Part shown: positions 1 to 8,429 of the stretch, in pieces | Layout of the letters: every line of letters begins with the position of its first letter | Position numbering within the stretch: position 1 is the first letter of the stretch | Assembly: GCF_019801605.1 (NCBI RefSeq) | Contig: NZ_JAHVIT010000005.1 | Location: 1-64,000 of the forward strand | Length of the DNA: 64,000 nucleotides | Direction: 5' to 3' | Source: Maritimibacter alkaliphilus | GTDB lineage: Bacteria > Pseudomonadota > Alphaproteobacteria > Rhodobacterales > Rhodobacteraceae | The notes under the pieces: model-generated | Seen by the model: only the letters and a program-made list of their open reading frames with translations | What the model was told of the DNA's origin: nothing | Databases searched by the model: none | Made by a program: the position numbers and the translations under genes

Positions 1-153
1 TCGGCAGAGTTCGGCAATGCTGTCCTCCCCGCGCAGCCCTTCAAGGACGATGCGGATCTTCTCTTCGGCGGAATGGTGCTTCCGCGTGCGCCGGCGGATG
101 TCCTTCACCATCGACTCCGCCCTCGGCTTCGCTGTTCCGGGTTTCTGTCTCAT
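1..153 (-). CDS. IS3-family transposase OrfA, N-terminal 51 residues (partial)
   Basis: The protein starts MRQKPGTAKPRAESMV and continues with RRRTRKHHSAEEKIRIVLEG, the typical start of the helix-turn-helix OrfA of IS3 elements; OrfA binds the ends of the element and is normally joined to OrfB by frameshifting. Only the first 51 residues are in the window. The start is the ATG at 153. Family assignment comes from the HSAEEKIRIVLEGLRGE segment; the subgroup was not determined. Confidence 0.75.
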   Translation of the reverse strand, partial: MRQKPGTAKPRAESMVKDIRRRTRKHHSAEEKIRIVLEGLRGEDSIAELCR

Positions 154-237
154 CTCCAATCCTTGGTGGTTACGATGAGCCAGAAACCCTCCGTTACAAA
201 GTCAACTCAGATGTCCCAGGGGCGCTGACGGGGGACA
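1..237 (-). mobile_element. IS3-family insertion sequence, right part only
   Basis: The window opens inside an insertion sequence. It contains the first codons of an IS3-type OrfA on the minus strand, and the segment 221-237 (ggcgctgacgggggaca) looks like a terminal end because it reads TGTCCCC inward on the minus strand. Beyond base 237 the sequence becomes a recombinase reading frame with no start. The rest of the element (most of OrfA, OrfB and the other end) lies outside the window, so the exact terminus and any target duplication cannot be confirmed here. Confidence 0.65.
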
Positions 238-1050
238 GTCACTCACAATGTCGAACGGAAGAAGGTGCAGGCGTGGGCCCACGAACTCCAGCACACTGAC
301 GGCCTGAAGCTCCCAACGATCCGCCGGATTGTCTCCGCCGCGAGAGGCTACTGGGAATACCTGCAACGCCTGGACATCGTTCCCGACGACGTCGATCCCT
401 TCTACAAGGCAGTGCCGATGACCAAGAAGGGCACAAAAGCAACGCTAGCGGACAAGCGCCGCGAGTTCTCGCCAAGTGAAGTGGTGTCGCTCCTGTCGGC
501 TGCGGTCGAACGTGATGATCGTGACTTAGGCCTGCTGATCTGGCTTGGTATGTGGACAGGCTGCAGGATTGAAGAACTGTGCGCCCTCCGCGTATCCGAA
601 GTCACTGAAGACCGCTTCGTGATTATCGACGCCAAATCCGAGGCAGGCCTCCGCGAGGTGCCGATCCACTCCATGCTGAAACCCGCGATCCGGCACATGT
701 GTTCGACCAGCAAAGACGGGTACGTGATGTCCGGCCTGACGAACAACAAATACGATGACAGGTCCAACGCGAATGGGAAGAGGTTCGGGCGCTTGAAGAC
801 AGCTCTCGGCTTTGACCGTACGTACGTCTATCACTCACTCCGCAAGACCGTTGCCACCCAGCTTGATGCTGCAGGAATACCGGAGATCATCAGTGCAAGG
901 ATCCTCGGGCACGATCTAAAGACGATGACATACGGTCTCTACTCAGGCGGTGCGCCGTTTGAGACCAAGAGAGACGCACTGGAAGCCCTGAGCTATCCTT
1001 TGGCAGGTGATAGTCATGAGAGGCTGTGGGAAGGCCGAGGAGAGGCATAA
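238..1050 (+). pseudogene. Tyrosine recombinase (phage-type integrase), 5' end removed by the IS
   Basis: The frame is open from the IS edge at 238 to the stop at 1050, with no convincing start; the GTG at 265 lies inside the SAM-like DNA-binding domain (VQAWAHELQ). The catalytic domain is complete: the first arginine in WTGCRIEELCALR, a lysine near KSEAGLREVPIH, the box HSLRK, the histidine in ARILGHD and a tyrosine in TYGLYSGG. Such enzymes integrate and excise phages and islands. The loss of the N-terminus at the IS junction suggests an inactive integrase unless the 5' part is restored across the IS. It marks the surrounding region as a former mobile element. Confidence 0.75.
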
Positions 1051-1084
1051 GGCTTGTTCCCGGTCTACCTCCCCCCCGCCCGCA

Positions 1085-1639
1085 TCAAACGGCGCTCAGA
1101 ACCCGGTACACGCTTCTCTCGGAGACGCCCAGCGCTTCGGCGATTTCCTTGCGGGTGCGGCCCTCATCGCTAAGACGGCGCATTTCATCAGCCTTGGCCC
1201 GCGCAGTGGGCTGGCGACCTCTGTACTTCCCCGCAGCCTTCGCCTTGGCGATGCCCTCGCGCTGTCGCTCTAGCATGATGTTGCGCTCGAACTCTGCGAC
1301 GCCGCCCAGCATCGTAAGCATGAGCTTGCCAGTGGGTGTGCCGGTATCGATGCCCATAGCGAGGATTTCCAACGCCACTCCTTTCGCCTCCAACTCTTCG
1401 ACGATGCTGAGAAGGTGTTGCGTCGATCTGGCCAGGCGGTCGAGCTTTGTCACAACGAGTGTGTCGCCCTCGCGACAGAACTCCAGCGCCTCGGCCAGCT
1501 TGACCCTCTGCGCCTTGTCCACCGACGAGACCTTCTCTGCAAAGACCTTCTCGCATCCGGCGGCAGTGAGGTCCCGATTTTGAGCATCCAAGCCTGCAGT
1601 CTGATCCAGGGTCGAGGTGCGAGCGTATCCGATCTTCAT
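1085..1639 (-). CDS. Small serine recombinase / resolvase
   Basis: This 184-residue protein starts MKIGYARTSTLDQ, where the serine of YARTS is the expected nucleophile. It continues with the VTKLDRLARS motif around residue 70, then a long helix (GVAEFERNIMLERQREGIAKAKAAG) and a C-terminal helix-turn-helix (EIAEALGVSERSVYRVLS). Length and order match Tn3-type resolvases and DNA invertases, which cut and rejoin DNA at short crossover sites. The start was chosen at 1639 because an AAGGG lies about 8 bases upstream and family homology begins there; the open frame extends further to 1714. It converges on the broken integrase. Confidence 0.85.
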   Translation of the reverse strand: MKIGYARTSTLDQTAGLDAQNRDLTAAGCEKVFAEKVSSVDKAQRVKLAEALEFCREGDTLVVTKLDRLARSTQHLLSIVEELEAKGVALEILAMGIDTGTPTGKLMLTMLGGVAEFERNIMLERQREGIAKAKAAGKYRGRQPTARAKADEMRRLSDEGRTRKEIAEALGVSERSVYRVLSAV

Positions 1640-2201
1640 GTGGCCAGCCCTTTCGCGACAATTGAGTTTGAGACCTTGTGTCATGCGAACTGCCAATGGG
1701 TCAACCCCACTCATATGTCATGCTCAGGACCAGGCGGCTGAACGTGCCACATGAGCATGCCCTGTGGCAGGCGGCAATCACTCGCACCTCCCACCAACAC
1801 GCGTCGCTGCACAGTCGAAGTAACTGCGTTCTCGCTCTACACCGTGCTGCCCTTCATCGGCGCAATCCACGCCTCTTGAACGTCCAGTCTGACCGCCGGT
1901 TGTCGCGTCTTCACTTTCAAGGACACCGATACCTACGACAAGGGGCGCACCTTCGGCGCTGGTCGTTGACGTCCCTCCTTCTCACCAGCGGACACAGCTC
2001 GCCGACCCGCGCGGGCATGGAGTAACACACCGCGCAAGCCGGTTAGCTCAGATAACAAGGCGCAAGGCCGGGGCCTCCTTGCCCCTCCCCCCCGCCGCCA
2101 AGAACAGCAATGGGGGAAGAAATCCTTGCCGCTAAACCGATAAGCCTCTGAGATATGTGCCCCAAAAAGGTCGTGGGTCCCATCGGTCTAGTTCTGTAAA
2201 G
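1640..2201. other. Gene-poor stretch in the mobile region
   Basis: About 560 bases upstream of the resolvase gene hold no reading frame that looks like a protein on either strand. A resolution site for the serine recombinase would be expected near here, but no clear pair of inverted sites was identified by eye. Confidence 0.4.
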
Positions 2202-2645
2202 CTAGGTGCAGGCAACAGCTTCCCGCTTCCGCCGCCTGCGCCGCTTCGGGATCTTGTAACGAGGTTCAGCGAAGAGAGGCTGACCTGACGCTTTGAGCCT
2301 AGCGGCGTAGCGCTCGTGGTGGACCTTTTCATTTGGCCCTCGCCGTCCGATGCAGTTCTCGCCTACGACAGCACCACACTCCGGGCAACTCACCTTGAGT
2401 GCTTCCTCTTTGCTGGTGCCGAGAGGGTATCGCACAGGCCGTTCCGGGGCCTTTCTCCACCTCTCCCCGTGTCGTGCTGCATGGCATTGCTTGCGCGGCT
2501 TACTTCGACCTCGAACCCCGACACATGGCTCGCCAGCTTCTGCCCTGCAGTAGGGACAGGCGACGGTCTTGGCATCCTGTTGGGTGCAATATCTCCGGAG
2601 ATCGATTTCGTATGTTCGGGCTGGTGTCATCGCTGTGGTCGTCAT
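2202..2645 (-). CDS. Phage-type zinc-binding protein with two CxxC fingers
   Basis: The 147-residue protein has two copies of the same small motif: CPYCRAEAGEPC followed by a CHAARH segment (about residues 35-60), and CPECGAVVGENC followed by HHERY (about 86-113). This pattern (CxxC, GxxC, then His and Arg) is known from small phage and plasmid DNA-binding zinc modules. The C-terminus is very basic (KRRRRRKRE), which fits nucleic acid binding. It lies 2 bases downstream of the ParB-like gene on the same strand, so the two are probably cotranscribed. The exact role is unknown. Confidence 0.7.
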   Translation of the reverse strand: MTTTAMTPARTYEIDLRRYCTQQDAKTVACPYCRAEAGEPCVGVRGRSKPRKQCHAARHGERWRKAPERPVRYPLGTSKEEALKVSCPECGAVVGENCIGRRGPNEKVHHERYAARLKASGQPLFAEPRYKIPKRRRRRKREAVACT

Positions 2646-2647
2646 GC

Positions 2648-3442
2648 TCAGAACTCCAGGTTTTCGACGTCGTCCAACTCATCCAGCCCGAATGGATCGT
2701 CCTCGCTGCGCCAGTAGTCGGCCCACTGCCTGAGCTTCCACCCAAGGCGCCTCTCCAACATCCGCATTACGGCTTCCGGTTGGATCTCTGACATGACGGC
2801 GATCTCTTTGCCGACCTTCTCGTCGAGGCGTCGTGTTCGCTCCTCGATCACGGCCTCCCGGTCGTCCTCAGTCAGCTCCTTGCCCTCGTGGTCCTTCAGC
2901 GCGGCAAGAGCGGCCCACCACGCGTCTGGAAGGTCCTGGTCGGCCTCTAGGAGCTTTCTGCGTGTGCTGCGCATCGTGGCTACGGTCCGCTCCGATGCAC
3001 CCGTGTGCCTCGCGACCATCTGCTTGCTGTATAGATAGCCTCCGCTTGTCTTCACGAGGCAGACCAATCGCCACGCCGCATTACTCTTCTCCGTCGGGGT
3101 CATCTGGAGCCGCGCCTTGCTGTTCTCCTTTAGGGCGTGAAGCCGTGCGGCCTCCTCTGGCCCCTCGTAGATGATCGCCGGGGCGCTTGGTTTGCCCGCT
3201 CTCGCGTAGGCTCTGACGCGGTGATGCCCGTCCAGGACCACCAATTCGGCTGTCTCGGGGTCTCTCCACAGATCGATCCTGTCCAATGCGCCTTTGCTGA
3301 GGATCGTGTCCTTCAGCTCTTCGACGTGGTGCGTGTCATACTCCATTTCGCGGTACTGGAAGATTTCCGGTCGCGTGTGGATTTCAGCGAGCTTCACCTT
3401 TTGCCGCTTGAAGATGGTAAGCTCTTGTTTTTCTGCAGTCAT
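2648..3442 (-). CDS. ParB/Srx-fold nuclease-domain protein
   Basis: The protein has 264 residues from the ATG at 3442; the frame stays open to 3622 but the upstream part does not look conserved. The N-terminal domain has the ParB-type core LDGHHRVRAYARAGK, where ParB/RepB proteins bind nucleotide or cut DNA. A helix-turn-helix-like segment (SKQMVARHTGASERTVATMR) follows in the middle. The C-terminus is acidic (RSEDDPFGLDELDDVENL). No ParA gene is adjacent, so a phage or plasmid regulator or replication accessory role is as likely as partition. It precedes the zinc protein gene on the same strand. Confidence 0.75.
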   Translation of the reverse strand: MTAEKQELTIFKRQKVKLAEIHTRPEIFQYREMEYDTHHVEELKDTILSKGALDRIDLWRDPETAELVVLDGHHRVRAYARAGKPSAPAIIYEGPEEAARLHALKENSKARLQMTPTEKSNAAWRLVCLVKTSGGYLYSKQMVARHTGASERTVATMRSTRRKLLEADQDLPDAWWAALAALKDHEGKELTEDDREAVIEERTRRLDEKVGKEIAVMSEIQPEAVMRMLERRLGWKLRQWADYWRSEDDPFGLDELDDVENLEF

Positions 3443-4091
3443 CTTATCTATCCGATGTGTTTTGAGGTGGTCTGGTCCTCCGTTCTGCCTATGCAGGATG
3501 CACCATCTGAGGCTGCATACCTTGGCAAGCTTCCATGTCAGCCGAGGCACCGCCATCGCAGCAACCTCAGCCAACTTCGGACCAGCGTGGGAAAACACCA
3601 AGGCGGGCCTCTGCGACTGCAAAAGCTGCCAAGTCGACCTTCGTCTTCCGGTGTATTCCTCAATGGTGGCACCTAGAGAGGGAGCTGCCGTCGCGTCTGC
3701 ACCGTGAGAGCGTGAAGCTCGGGACAGTCAGCGCGGCTACGACTGCTCAGGCTCAGGCCAGCTGCGCAGTGTCTCGGCCCGGGCAGCTAGCGCATCTTCA
3801 CCCATCTCGCGGCGGTAGACCTCCTCTGATCCAAGTCGCTCGTCTCCCCGGTGCGGACCTTCTCCTGCCTGTCGATGTACCCGCCGTTGTTGTGCAGGGA
3901 GGGAGGGACGACCCGGTCACCCGGGAGCGGAACATCTTGGCGTCGTCACTGTGTCGTGCCCGAGCGGACAGGCCCCTGCGGCCCACTCAGGCCAAGCATC
4001 GGCTGGCAAAGCAACTACGGTTTGTATCCACGCTATAGCGAGAGATGTGGCTCCTCTCCTCGAAGAGAATGCCTCACTAAATGAACCAGAA
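3443..4091. other. Gene-poor stretch with possible decayed coding fragments
   Basis: About 650 bases lie between two leftward genes. Long frames exist on the plus strand but have no recognisable protein character. On the minus strand, two neighbouring frames look partly protein-like, one ending in EMGEDALAARAETLRSW near 3740 and the other containing LHNNGGYIDRQEKVRTGE near 3840-3900, but they are in different phases. This could be one small gene broken by a frameshift, or chance. Confidence 0.3.
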
Positions 4092-4628
4092 TCAGTACTG
4101 GCCGTACTGGCGGTGCAGGAAGCCTTCCCGCATGAGGTCAGCCTTGATGGCGTTGCGGTTCACGCCGCGCATCTGGCCAGCGACATGGGCGACGTTGCGG
4201 GATACATCGCCCACCCGTTCGGACATGATGCCCAGTTCCTCAGTCTTGGCGTTCAGCTTCTCGCGGAGGCCCTCCATCACGCGGAGGGACATCGCCATGA
4301 GGTCTTCCTCGGTCTCGACCTTTTCCTCGTCGCGGACGTACATGCCGTCCTTGCGGATCGCTGGGAGGACAGCTTCTGCGACCCAGTCTTGGAACGCCTC
4401 TGCGTTGGGCTTCCGCGACAGCATGATCATCTTGTAGACGCCGGTCTCGGAGATGCAGGTCATGCCCCGGTTGGGGAAGCTAATCCGTGTACTGTGCGGG
4501 TTAGAAACCTCGGACATACGCACCGGCTTTACTTCGCTGGCGCGAAGGCGACGGACGATGTTGCTCTGGTCGGTCAGGCCCAGCACGTCGCACACGTCCT
4601 TGGCCGGGAACCACGGCTTGCCGTCCAT
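4092..4628 (-). CDS. Bro-N family phage antirepressor, start lost or non-standard
   Basis: The 178-residue frame begins MDGKPWFPAKDVCDVLG, the conserved Bro-N DNA-binding core of phage antirepressors, with the later hallmark ETGVYKMIMLSRKPNAEAFQDWV near residue 63. The C-terminal part is helical and predicted to coil (RVMEGLREKLNAKTEELG). Bro-N homology clearly begins earlier: the codons just before the ATG read PLFDFNGNNIRVID in the same frame, yet there is no ATG, GTG or TTG before the upstream stop near 4664. The gene is therefore truncated at its 5' end or starts unusually. Confidence 0.75.
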   Translation of the reverse strand: MDGKPWFPAKDVCDVLGLTDQSNIVRRLRASEVKPVRMSEVSNPHSTRISFPNRGMTCISETGVYKMIMLSRKPNAEAFQDWVAEAVLPAIRKDGMYVRDEEKVETEEDLMAMSLRVMEGLREKLNAKTEELGIMSERVGDVSRNVAHVAGQMRGVNRNAIKADLMREGFLHRQYGQY

Positions 4629-5031
4629 GTCGATGACGCGGATGTTGTTGCCGTTGAAGTCGAAGAGGGGGAGGCGAAAGAAAAATGTTCAGATGACCTG
4701 GCGGGGCGATGCATCACGAACGCGCATCCAAGCCAAGCACGATACACTCAACTGTAATAGCACATGCCGAGACACCTGACACCTCGGCCCATAGCCCGCC
4801 TAAAGGTCTGGAGGCCCCGCTATCCGCTCTCGGCCCTCTCCGGACATTCATCAGATTGGACCTCGCCGCATTGCAGCTTCCCCGAAGCGGTCATCCAGAA
4901 CATCGTGCCATATGCCGTTGCAACCAAAGGCCCGCTGGGAGAACACGCAACGGGCTTGGGGCGAAGGTCAGCTTCTCCGGAAACGGCATCTTGAGCAGGA
5001 GAGCGGCCTGGATCGGGAGTGAAGGACTGCC
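4629..5031. other. Gene-free stretch, probable right edge of the mobile region
   Basis: No coding frame with protein character is visible on either strand between the antirepressor and the fasciclin gene. The first bases (to about 4664) hold the start-less Bro-N extension. No direct repeat that could be an attachment site was recognised. Confidence 0.35.
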
Positions 5032-5056
5032 CCCGCGACACGCTTGGCGTCGCGGG
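5032..5056 (-). terminator. Hairpin downstream of the fasciclin gene
   Basis: CCCGCGAC and GTCGCGGG form an 8-bp stem around a 9-base loop, 20 bases after the fasciclin stop. There is no T run after it on the minus strand, so it may act as an RNA 3' end stabiliser or a weak terminator. Confidence 0.35.
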
Positions 5057-5076
5057 CACATCAATCGATAGAACGC

Positions 5077-5640
5077 TTACTTGGGCACCAGGACGTGATC
5101 GACCACGTGGATCACGCCATTCGACTGATCGACATCGGCGATCGTCACGCGGCCAACCGTACCGCTTTCGTCATAGACGTAAAGCATCCCGTTGCGCACT
5201 TTCGCTGACAGGGCGTCGCCCGAAACGGTCGTGAAGTTTGCCAGTCCATCCGAACTCGCCCGGGCCTTCTGCGCGATCTTCGCCGCGGTCCAGTCGCCGG
5301 CCACCACATGCGCCGTCAGAACCTTGGTCAGCATTGCCTTGTTTTCCGGCTTCAGCAGTGTTTCGACCGTACCGGCCGGAAGCATCTCGAAGGCCGCGTT
5401 GGTGGGCGCGAAGACCGTGAACGGCCCGGGGCCCTGAAGGGTCTCGACCAGGCCGGCCGCCTTGACCGCGGCAACCAGCGTCGTGTGATCGGCCGAGTTG
5501 ACGGCGTTCTCGACGATGTTCTTGGTCTCGTACATCGCGGCGCCGCCGACCATCGGGTTTGCGGCAAGGGCCGGGGCCGCTGTGCCAAGGGCCGCGACGA
5601 GGCCGAGTGCCAGGGCGTTGGTGAACTTGATGTTGGTCAT
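5077..5640 (-). CDS. Secreted fasciclin (FAS1) domain protein
   Basis: The 187-residue protein has a signal peptide (FTNALALGLVAALGTAAPALA) and a single FAS1 domain from about residue 40 to the end. The FAS1 hallmarks are present: GPGPFTVFAPTNAAFEMLP near 70-90, LTAHVVAGDW near 108, and the C-terminal VIHVVDHVLVPK. FAS1 proteins act outside the membrane in adhesion or envelope interactions. A strong AGGAGG-like site precedes the start. It lies 97 bases downstream of the anti-sigma gene; in Mycobacterium tuberculosis the SigK/RskA pair controls the FAS1 proteins MPT70/83, which supports a regulatory link here. Confidence 0.9.
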   Translation of the reverse strand: MTNIKFTNALALGLVAALGTAAPALAANPMVGGAAMYETKNIVENAVNSADHTTLVAAVKAAGLVETLQGPGPFTVFAPTNAAFEMLPAGTVETLLKPENKAMLTKVLTAHVVAGDWTAAKIAQKARASSDGLANFTTVSGDALSAKVRNGMLYVYDESGTVGRVTIADVDQSNGVIHVVDHVLVPK

Positions 5641-5715
5641 GATGTTTCCTCCTGAAAGCGCCGGTTTCGTCCGGGGCTACAGGGGATACGAAGGCGCGCT
5701 CGCCCGCGTTGCACA

Positions 5716-5723
5716 TGGATACA
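5716..5723 (-). promoter_or_regulatory. Candidate ECF promoter element upstream of fasciclin
   Basis: On the minus strand this reads TGTATCCA, preceded by an A/T-rich tract, 76 bases before the fasciclin ATG. A near-identical TGCATCCA lies 78 bases before the DUF4394 start. ATCC is reminiscent of the SigK -35 box (CCATCC) known in mycobacteria. No matching -10 box was resolved, and the same octamer also occurs at 4023 in a gene-free stretch. Confidence 0.35.
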
Positions 5724-5737
5724 GAAAAATCTTGGCG

Positions 5738-6439
5738 CTAAAGGCTGGGGATCTGCGCCGTTGCCAGTACCGGCCCGCTGGGGCCGGCGAGGGGCGAGCC
5801 CCCCGAGGGTTCCAGACTGACCGCCAGGACATCGCCCGCGCGCACCTCTGCGCGGACCTCGGTCGTCTCCGGGGCGAGCAGCCCGAGCGACGCGACCTGC
5901 CCATCGCGGATCAGCCACAGCTCGTAGGATTGCCCCTCGGGGTCGGGGGCCGCTGAGACGCGGCGGAATATCAGCCGCTGGGTGTCGCCGTGGATGGTGA
6001 TTTGCAGATCCGGCGCGCTCAGGTCTGCCAGCGGCGGGCCGGAGCGGTAGAGAGGCATATCCCAGAACGCAATGAGCGCCACGGTCGTTACTGCGGCCAG
6101 CCCCAGCAAGATCGCAAACCGCGGGCGCGGCACGCCCCGGACGGTGGCCTCGGTCGTACCGCGACCTGCGCCGGCCCTGCGCAGCCAGCCCAGCACGCCA
6201 CCGCGCCGCCGTTGGGGTGTTCCGAACAGGCTGCGCTCGGCCCGGTCCAGCACAGCGGCGGGGGGCGTCACGGCGTCGAATTCGGTGTTCAGCTGCGAAA
6301 GACGCGCCTGCCAGCTCTCGACCTCCTGCGCAAAGACCGGATCGCGGGCGATCCTGTCCTCGGCCCGCGCGCGCTCCTCGGCTGAGGCAAGCCCCAGTAC
6401 GTAGTCGGCCGCGAGATCGGGGGTCTCGTCTTCGGTCAT
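5738..6439 (-). CDS. Anti-sigma factor, RskA-like
   Basis: The 233-residue protein has a cytoplasmic N-terminal domain (LAADYVLGLASAEERARAEDRIA, an anti-sigma zinc-finger-like helix bundle without the cysteines), a single transmembrane helix near residues 108-124 (FAILLGLAAVTTVALIAFW), and a periplasmic RskA domain ending in EPSGGSPLAGPSGPVL. It is expected to hold the neighbouring sigma factor at the membrane until a signal triggers release. The start at 6439 overlaps the sigma stop (ATGA), a sign of translational coupling. Confidence 0.88.
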   Translation of the reverse strand: MTEDETPDLAADYVLGLASAEERARAEDRIARDPVFAQEVESWQARLSQLNTEFDAVTPPAAVLDRAERSLFGTPQRRRGGVLGWLRRAGAGRGTTEATVRGVPRPRFAILLGLAAVTTVALIAFWDMPLYRSGPPLADLSAPDLQITIHGDTQRLIFRRVSAAPDPEGQSYELWLIRDGQVASLGLLAPETTEVRAEVRAGDVLAVSLEPSGGSPLAGPSGPVLATAQIPSL

Positions 6440-6993
6440 GCGTCCATGCACTCCTTGAGTTTGCGCAGGCCACGGTGCAGCCAGCTGCGCAGGGTGTTCA
6501 CCGGGATCCCGAGGGCGCGCGCAATGGCATCATAGCTGTGCCCGTCAAGATAGGCGCTCCGGATCGCGGTGGCACGATCGGCTTCGAGCGTTGCGAGGCA
6601 GTCGGAGATGCGCCGCGCCTCGTCCTTCATCTCGACAAGAGTTTCCGGTCCCGGCCCGGTGTCGGCTACCTCCAACATGGCCCGCTCATTCGATCCGGTG
6701 GCTTCACGTTGCAATGCAGCTGTACGCGCGCGCAGGCGATCGAGGCAATGGTTGCGCGCGATGGTCACGGCCCAGGCCGTTGATCGGCCGCGCCTGGGGT
6801 CGAACTGATGTGCTTTGCTCCACAGCTTTACCAAGATCTCTTGTAGCGCATCTTCTGCTTCGGCCCTGTCCTTGAGCATACGAATGCAGACCCCGAAAAG
6901 TTTCGGGCCGGCTTCGGAATAGAGGTTGCGCAGTGCGGCGCGCTCCCCTTGCGCCATGCGCAAGAGGATCTCAGCCAGCGGTTCCTCGGTCAT
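6436..6993 (-). CDS. ECF RNA polymerase sigma factor, SigK-like
   Basis: The 185-residue protein from the ATG at 6993 carries the region 2 helices (LYSEAGPKLFGVCIRMLKD, DALQEILVKLWSKA) and a region 4 helix-turn-helix (YDAIARALGIPVNTLRSWLH). A GAGGGGG stretch lies just upstream of this start. The frame extends to 7152 but without conserved sequence. ECF sigma factors redirect RNA polymerase to a small envelope or stress regulon. It is cotranscribed with its anti-sigma gene. Confidence 0.9.
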   Translation of the reverse strand: MTEEPLAEILLRMAQGERAALRNLYSEAGPKLFGVCIRMLKDRAEAEDALQEILVKLWSKAHQFDPRRGRSTAWAVTIARNHCLDRLRARTAALQREATGSNERAMLEVADTGPGPETLVEMKDEARRISDCLATLEADRATAIRSAYLDGHSYDAIARALGIPVNTLRSWLHRGLRKLKECMDA

Positions 6994-7308
6994 GGGTCCC
7001 CCTCTTGAGAGGTCAGGACGCATGCCAAACACGTCCAATGTCAAGCCCAGCGAAGAAGATGGCCATCGCCGCGGCGGAAGGCCGGCAAGCCGTGGGCCCT
7101 GCGCCAGCCTTCGCGATGGCATTGAAACACCGGCCATTTTTGAGCCGGTCAATCTACATCGGGTGAGGCGACCTGAGAGAGCACGTGCCGAAGCTCTGGT
7201 CGGAAACTTTGCTTTGATGAGATACGCTTACCTCATGTCCACTGGCTGCACTTTGTTGACGCGTGCCCAAGGCGCAACGAAGGGCACGATGGGCGTGCCG
7301 AGCATCCG

Positions 7309-7452
7309 GTGGGCTGGCGTATCCCGCACACCCAGGTTGTGACGGCCGTGGCGGCGGGGGCTTTCGTTCTGATCGTCGGACTGTCGACGCTGATCCTCGC
7401 AGCCGTCGAGATAGCGCCTTCACTTGACCGCAGGCGCGCCGTGGCAAGTTGA
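7309..7452 (+). CDS. Possible small single-pass membrane peptide
   Basis: From GTG 7309 a 47-residue frame reads VGWRIPHTQVVTAVAAGAF and continues into a strongly hydrophobic helix (VLIVGLSTLILAAVEI) with a basic tail DRRRAVAS before the stop. The frame is open further upstream to about 7165 without an ATG. It may be a small membrane protein or the last piece of a lost gene; no clear ribosome-binding site was seen. Confidence 0.3.
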   Translation: MGWRIPHTQVVTAVAAGAFVLIVGLSTLILAAVEIAPSLDRRRAVAS

Positions 7453-7540
7453 TCCAGAGACAGGGCCGTTTGTACCAGTCTGCCTTCCATCCCGTCCTAC
7501 TCATCTCCTCGAAAGAAAATCAGAAAAAATCTTTTCGCCA

Positions 7541-7548
7541 TGCATCCA
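7541..7548 (+). promoter_or_regulatory. Candidate ECF promoter element upstream of DUF4394
   Basis: TGCATCCA after a T/A-rich tract (aaaaaatcttttcgcca), 78 bases before the DUF4394 start. It matches the element before the fasciclin gene in seven of eight bases and in distance to the start codon. A third copy, TGTATCCA at 8524-8531, lies before the second sigma gene's homologous region. Confidence 0.35.
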
Positions 7549-7625
7549 AACCGCATCCGCTGGGAGTCATGGGGGTAGCGAGGCCGCGGAATACCCCGCG
7601 CCGAAGCCCATTGAGGAGATTGAAG

Positions 7626-8429
7626 ATGATGAAGACTGCAACTGCGACCCTCGGCCTGCTGGCCCTGACCGCAATCGTCGCCCACGCGGATGACCACGGC
7701 CTCAAGGCCGTTGCCCTGAGCGGTGACAAGATGCTGCACATGATCGACGCGGGCACGGCCACCGTGGGCGAAAGCATGGAAGTGACCGGCGTCGACCGCC
7801 TTCTGGGCATCGATCTGCGCCCCTCCAACGGCCAGCTGATCGGCGTCACCGATACGTTCGACATCGTCGAGATCGACCCGATGACCGGTGCGTCCACCGT
7901 GATCTCCACCATGGATGCCGAACTGCCGGTCATGGAGGGGGCACCGGTGATCGTCGATTTCAACCCGATGGCGGACAAGTTGCGCTTCATGTCCGGCACC
8001 ACCAACCACCGCGTCGACATCGAAAGCGGTGCCGTGACCGTGGACGGCTCGCTTGCCTTCGAGGAGAAGGACATGCACGCGGGCGAAGCACCAGCCATCG
8101 TCGCTGCCGCCTACATCAACAGCTACGGCAAGCCCGAAGGCACCGCGATGTACGACATCGACAGCACCATCGTGGCGCTGATCCGGCAGACCTCGCCCAA
8201 TGACGGTACGCTGGCCGCTGTGGGCAAGCTGGGCATCGATGCCTCCGACAGCTACGCTTTCGACATCGCCACCGATGCAGAGGGCACCAACACCGCATGG
8301 CTGGTGGCCGCCGGTCAGCTGCACACCCTGTCGCTCGAAGATGGTGCGATAATGGAAAGCTGGGACATCAAGGGGGCGGGTGACAACGTGATCCGCGACA
8401 TCACCTTCATGACCGCAGACGAGATGTGA
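7626..8429 (+). CDS. Secreted DUF4394-domain protein
   Basis: The 267-residue protein starts MMKTATATLGLLALTAIVAHA, a signal peptide. The rest is a DUF4394 domain: the repeated pattern LLGIDLRPSNGQLIGVTDTF, VIVDFNPMADKLRFMSG and a final DITFMTADEM look like a bacterial beta-propeller-type secreted domain of unknown function. The start was placed at 7626 because GAGGAG lies seven bases upstream. Its stop overlaps the GTG that opens the following sigma frame, so it is cotranscribed with a sigma/anti-sigma pair. Confidence 0.85.
   Translation: MMKTATATLGLLALTAIVAHADDHGLKAVALSGDKMLHMIDAGTATVGESMEVTGVDRLLGIDLRPSNGQLIGVTDTFDIVEIDPMTGASTVISTMDAELPVMEGAPVIVDFNPMADKLRFMSGTTNHRVDIESGAVTVDGSLAFEEKDMHAGEAPAIVAAAYINSYGKPEGTAMYDIDSTIVALIRQTSPNDGTLAAVGKLGIDASDSYAFDIATDAEGTNTAWLVAAGQLHTLSLEDGAIMESWDIKGAGDNVIRDITFMTADEM

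Larger units (their letters stand above)
6994..7625. other. Intergenic region between the two sigma cassettes
   Basis: About 630 bases separate the leftward sigma gene from the rightward DUF4394 gene and must hold promoters for both. The only coding-like piece is a short membrane peptide frame ending at 7452. The stretch from 7500 to 7550 is A/T-rich compared with its surroundings. Confidence 0.5.

Noticed and set aside
3535..4038. Plus-strand 167-residue frame starting MSAEAPPSQQPQ
   Set aside because: Low-complexity start and no family resemblance; it overlaps the 5' region of the ParB-like gene on the other strand.
5032..5056. Attachment site of the mobile region
   Set aside because: The hairpin has no second copy at the left side of the island within the window; a gene-end hairpin is the simpler reading.
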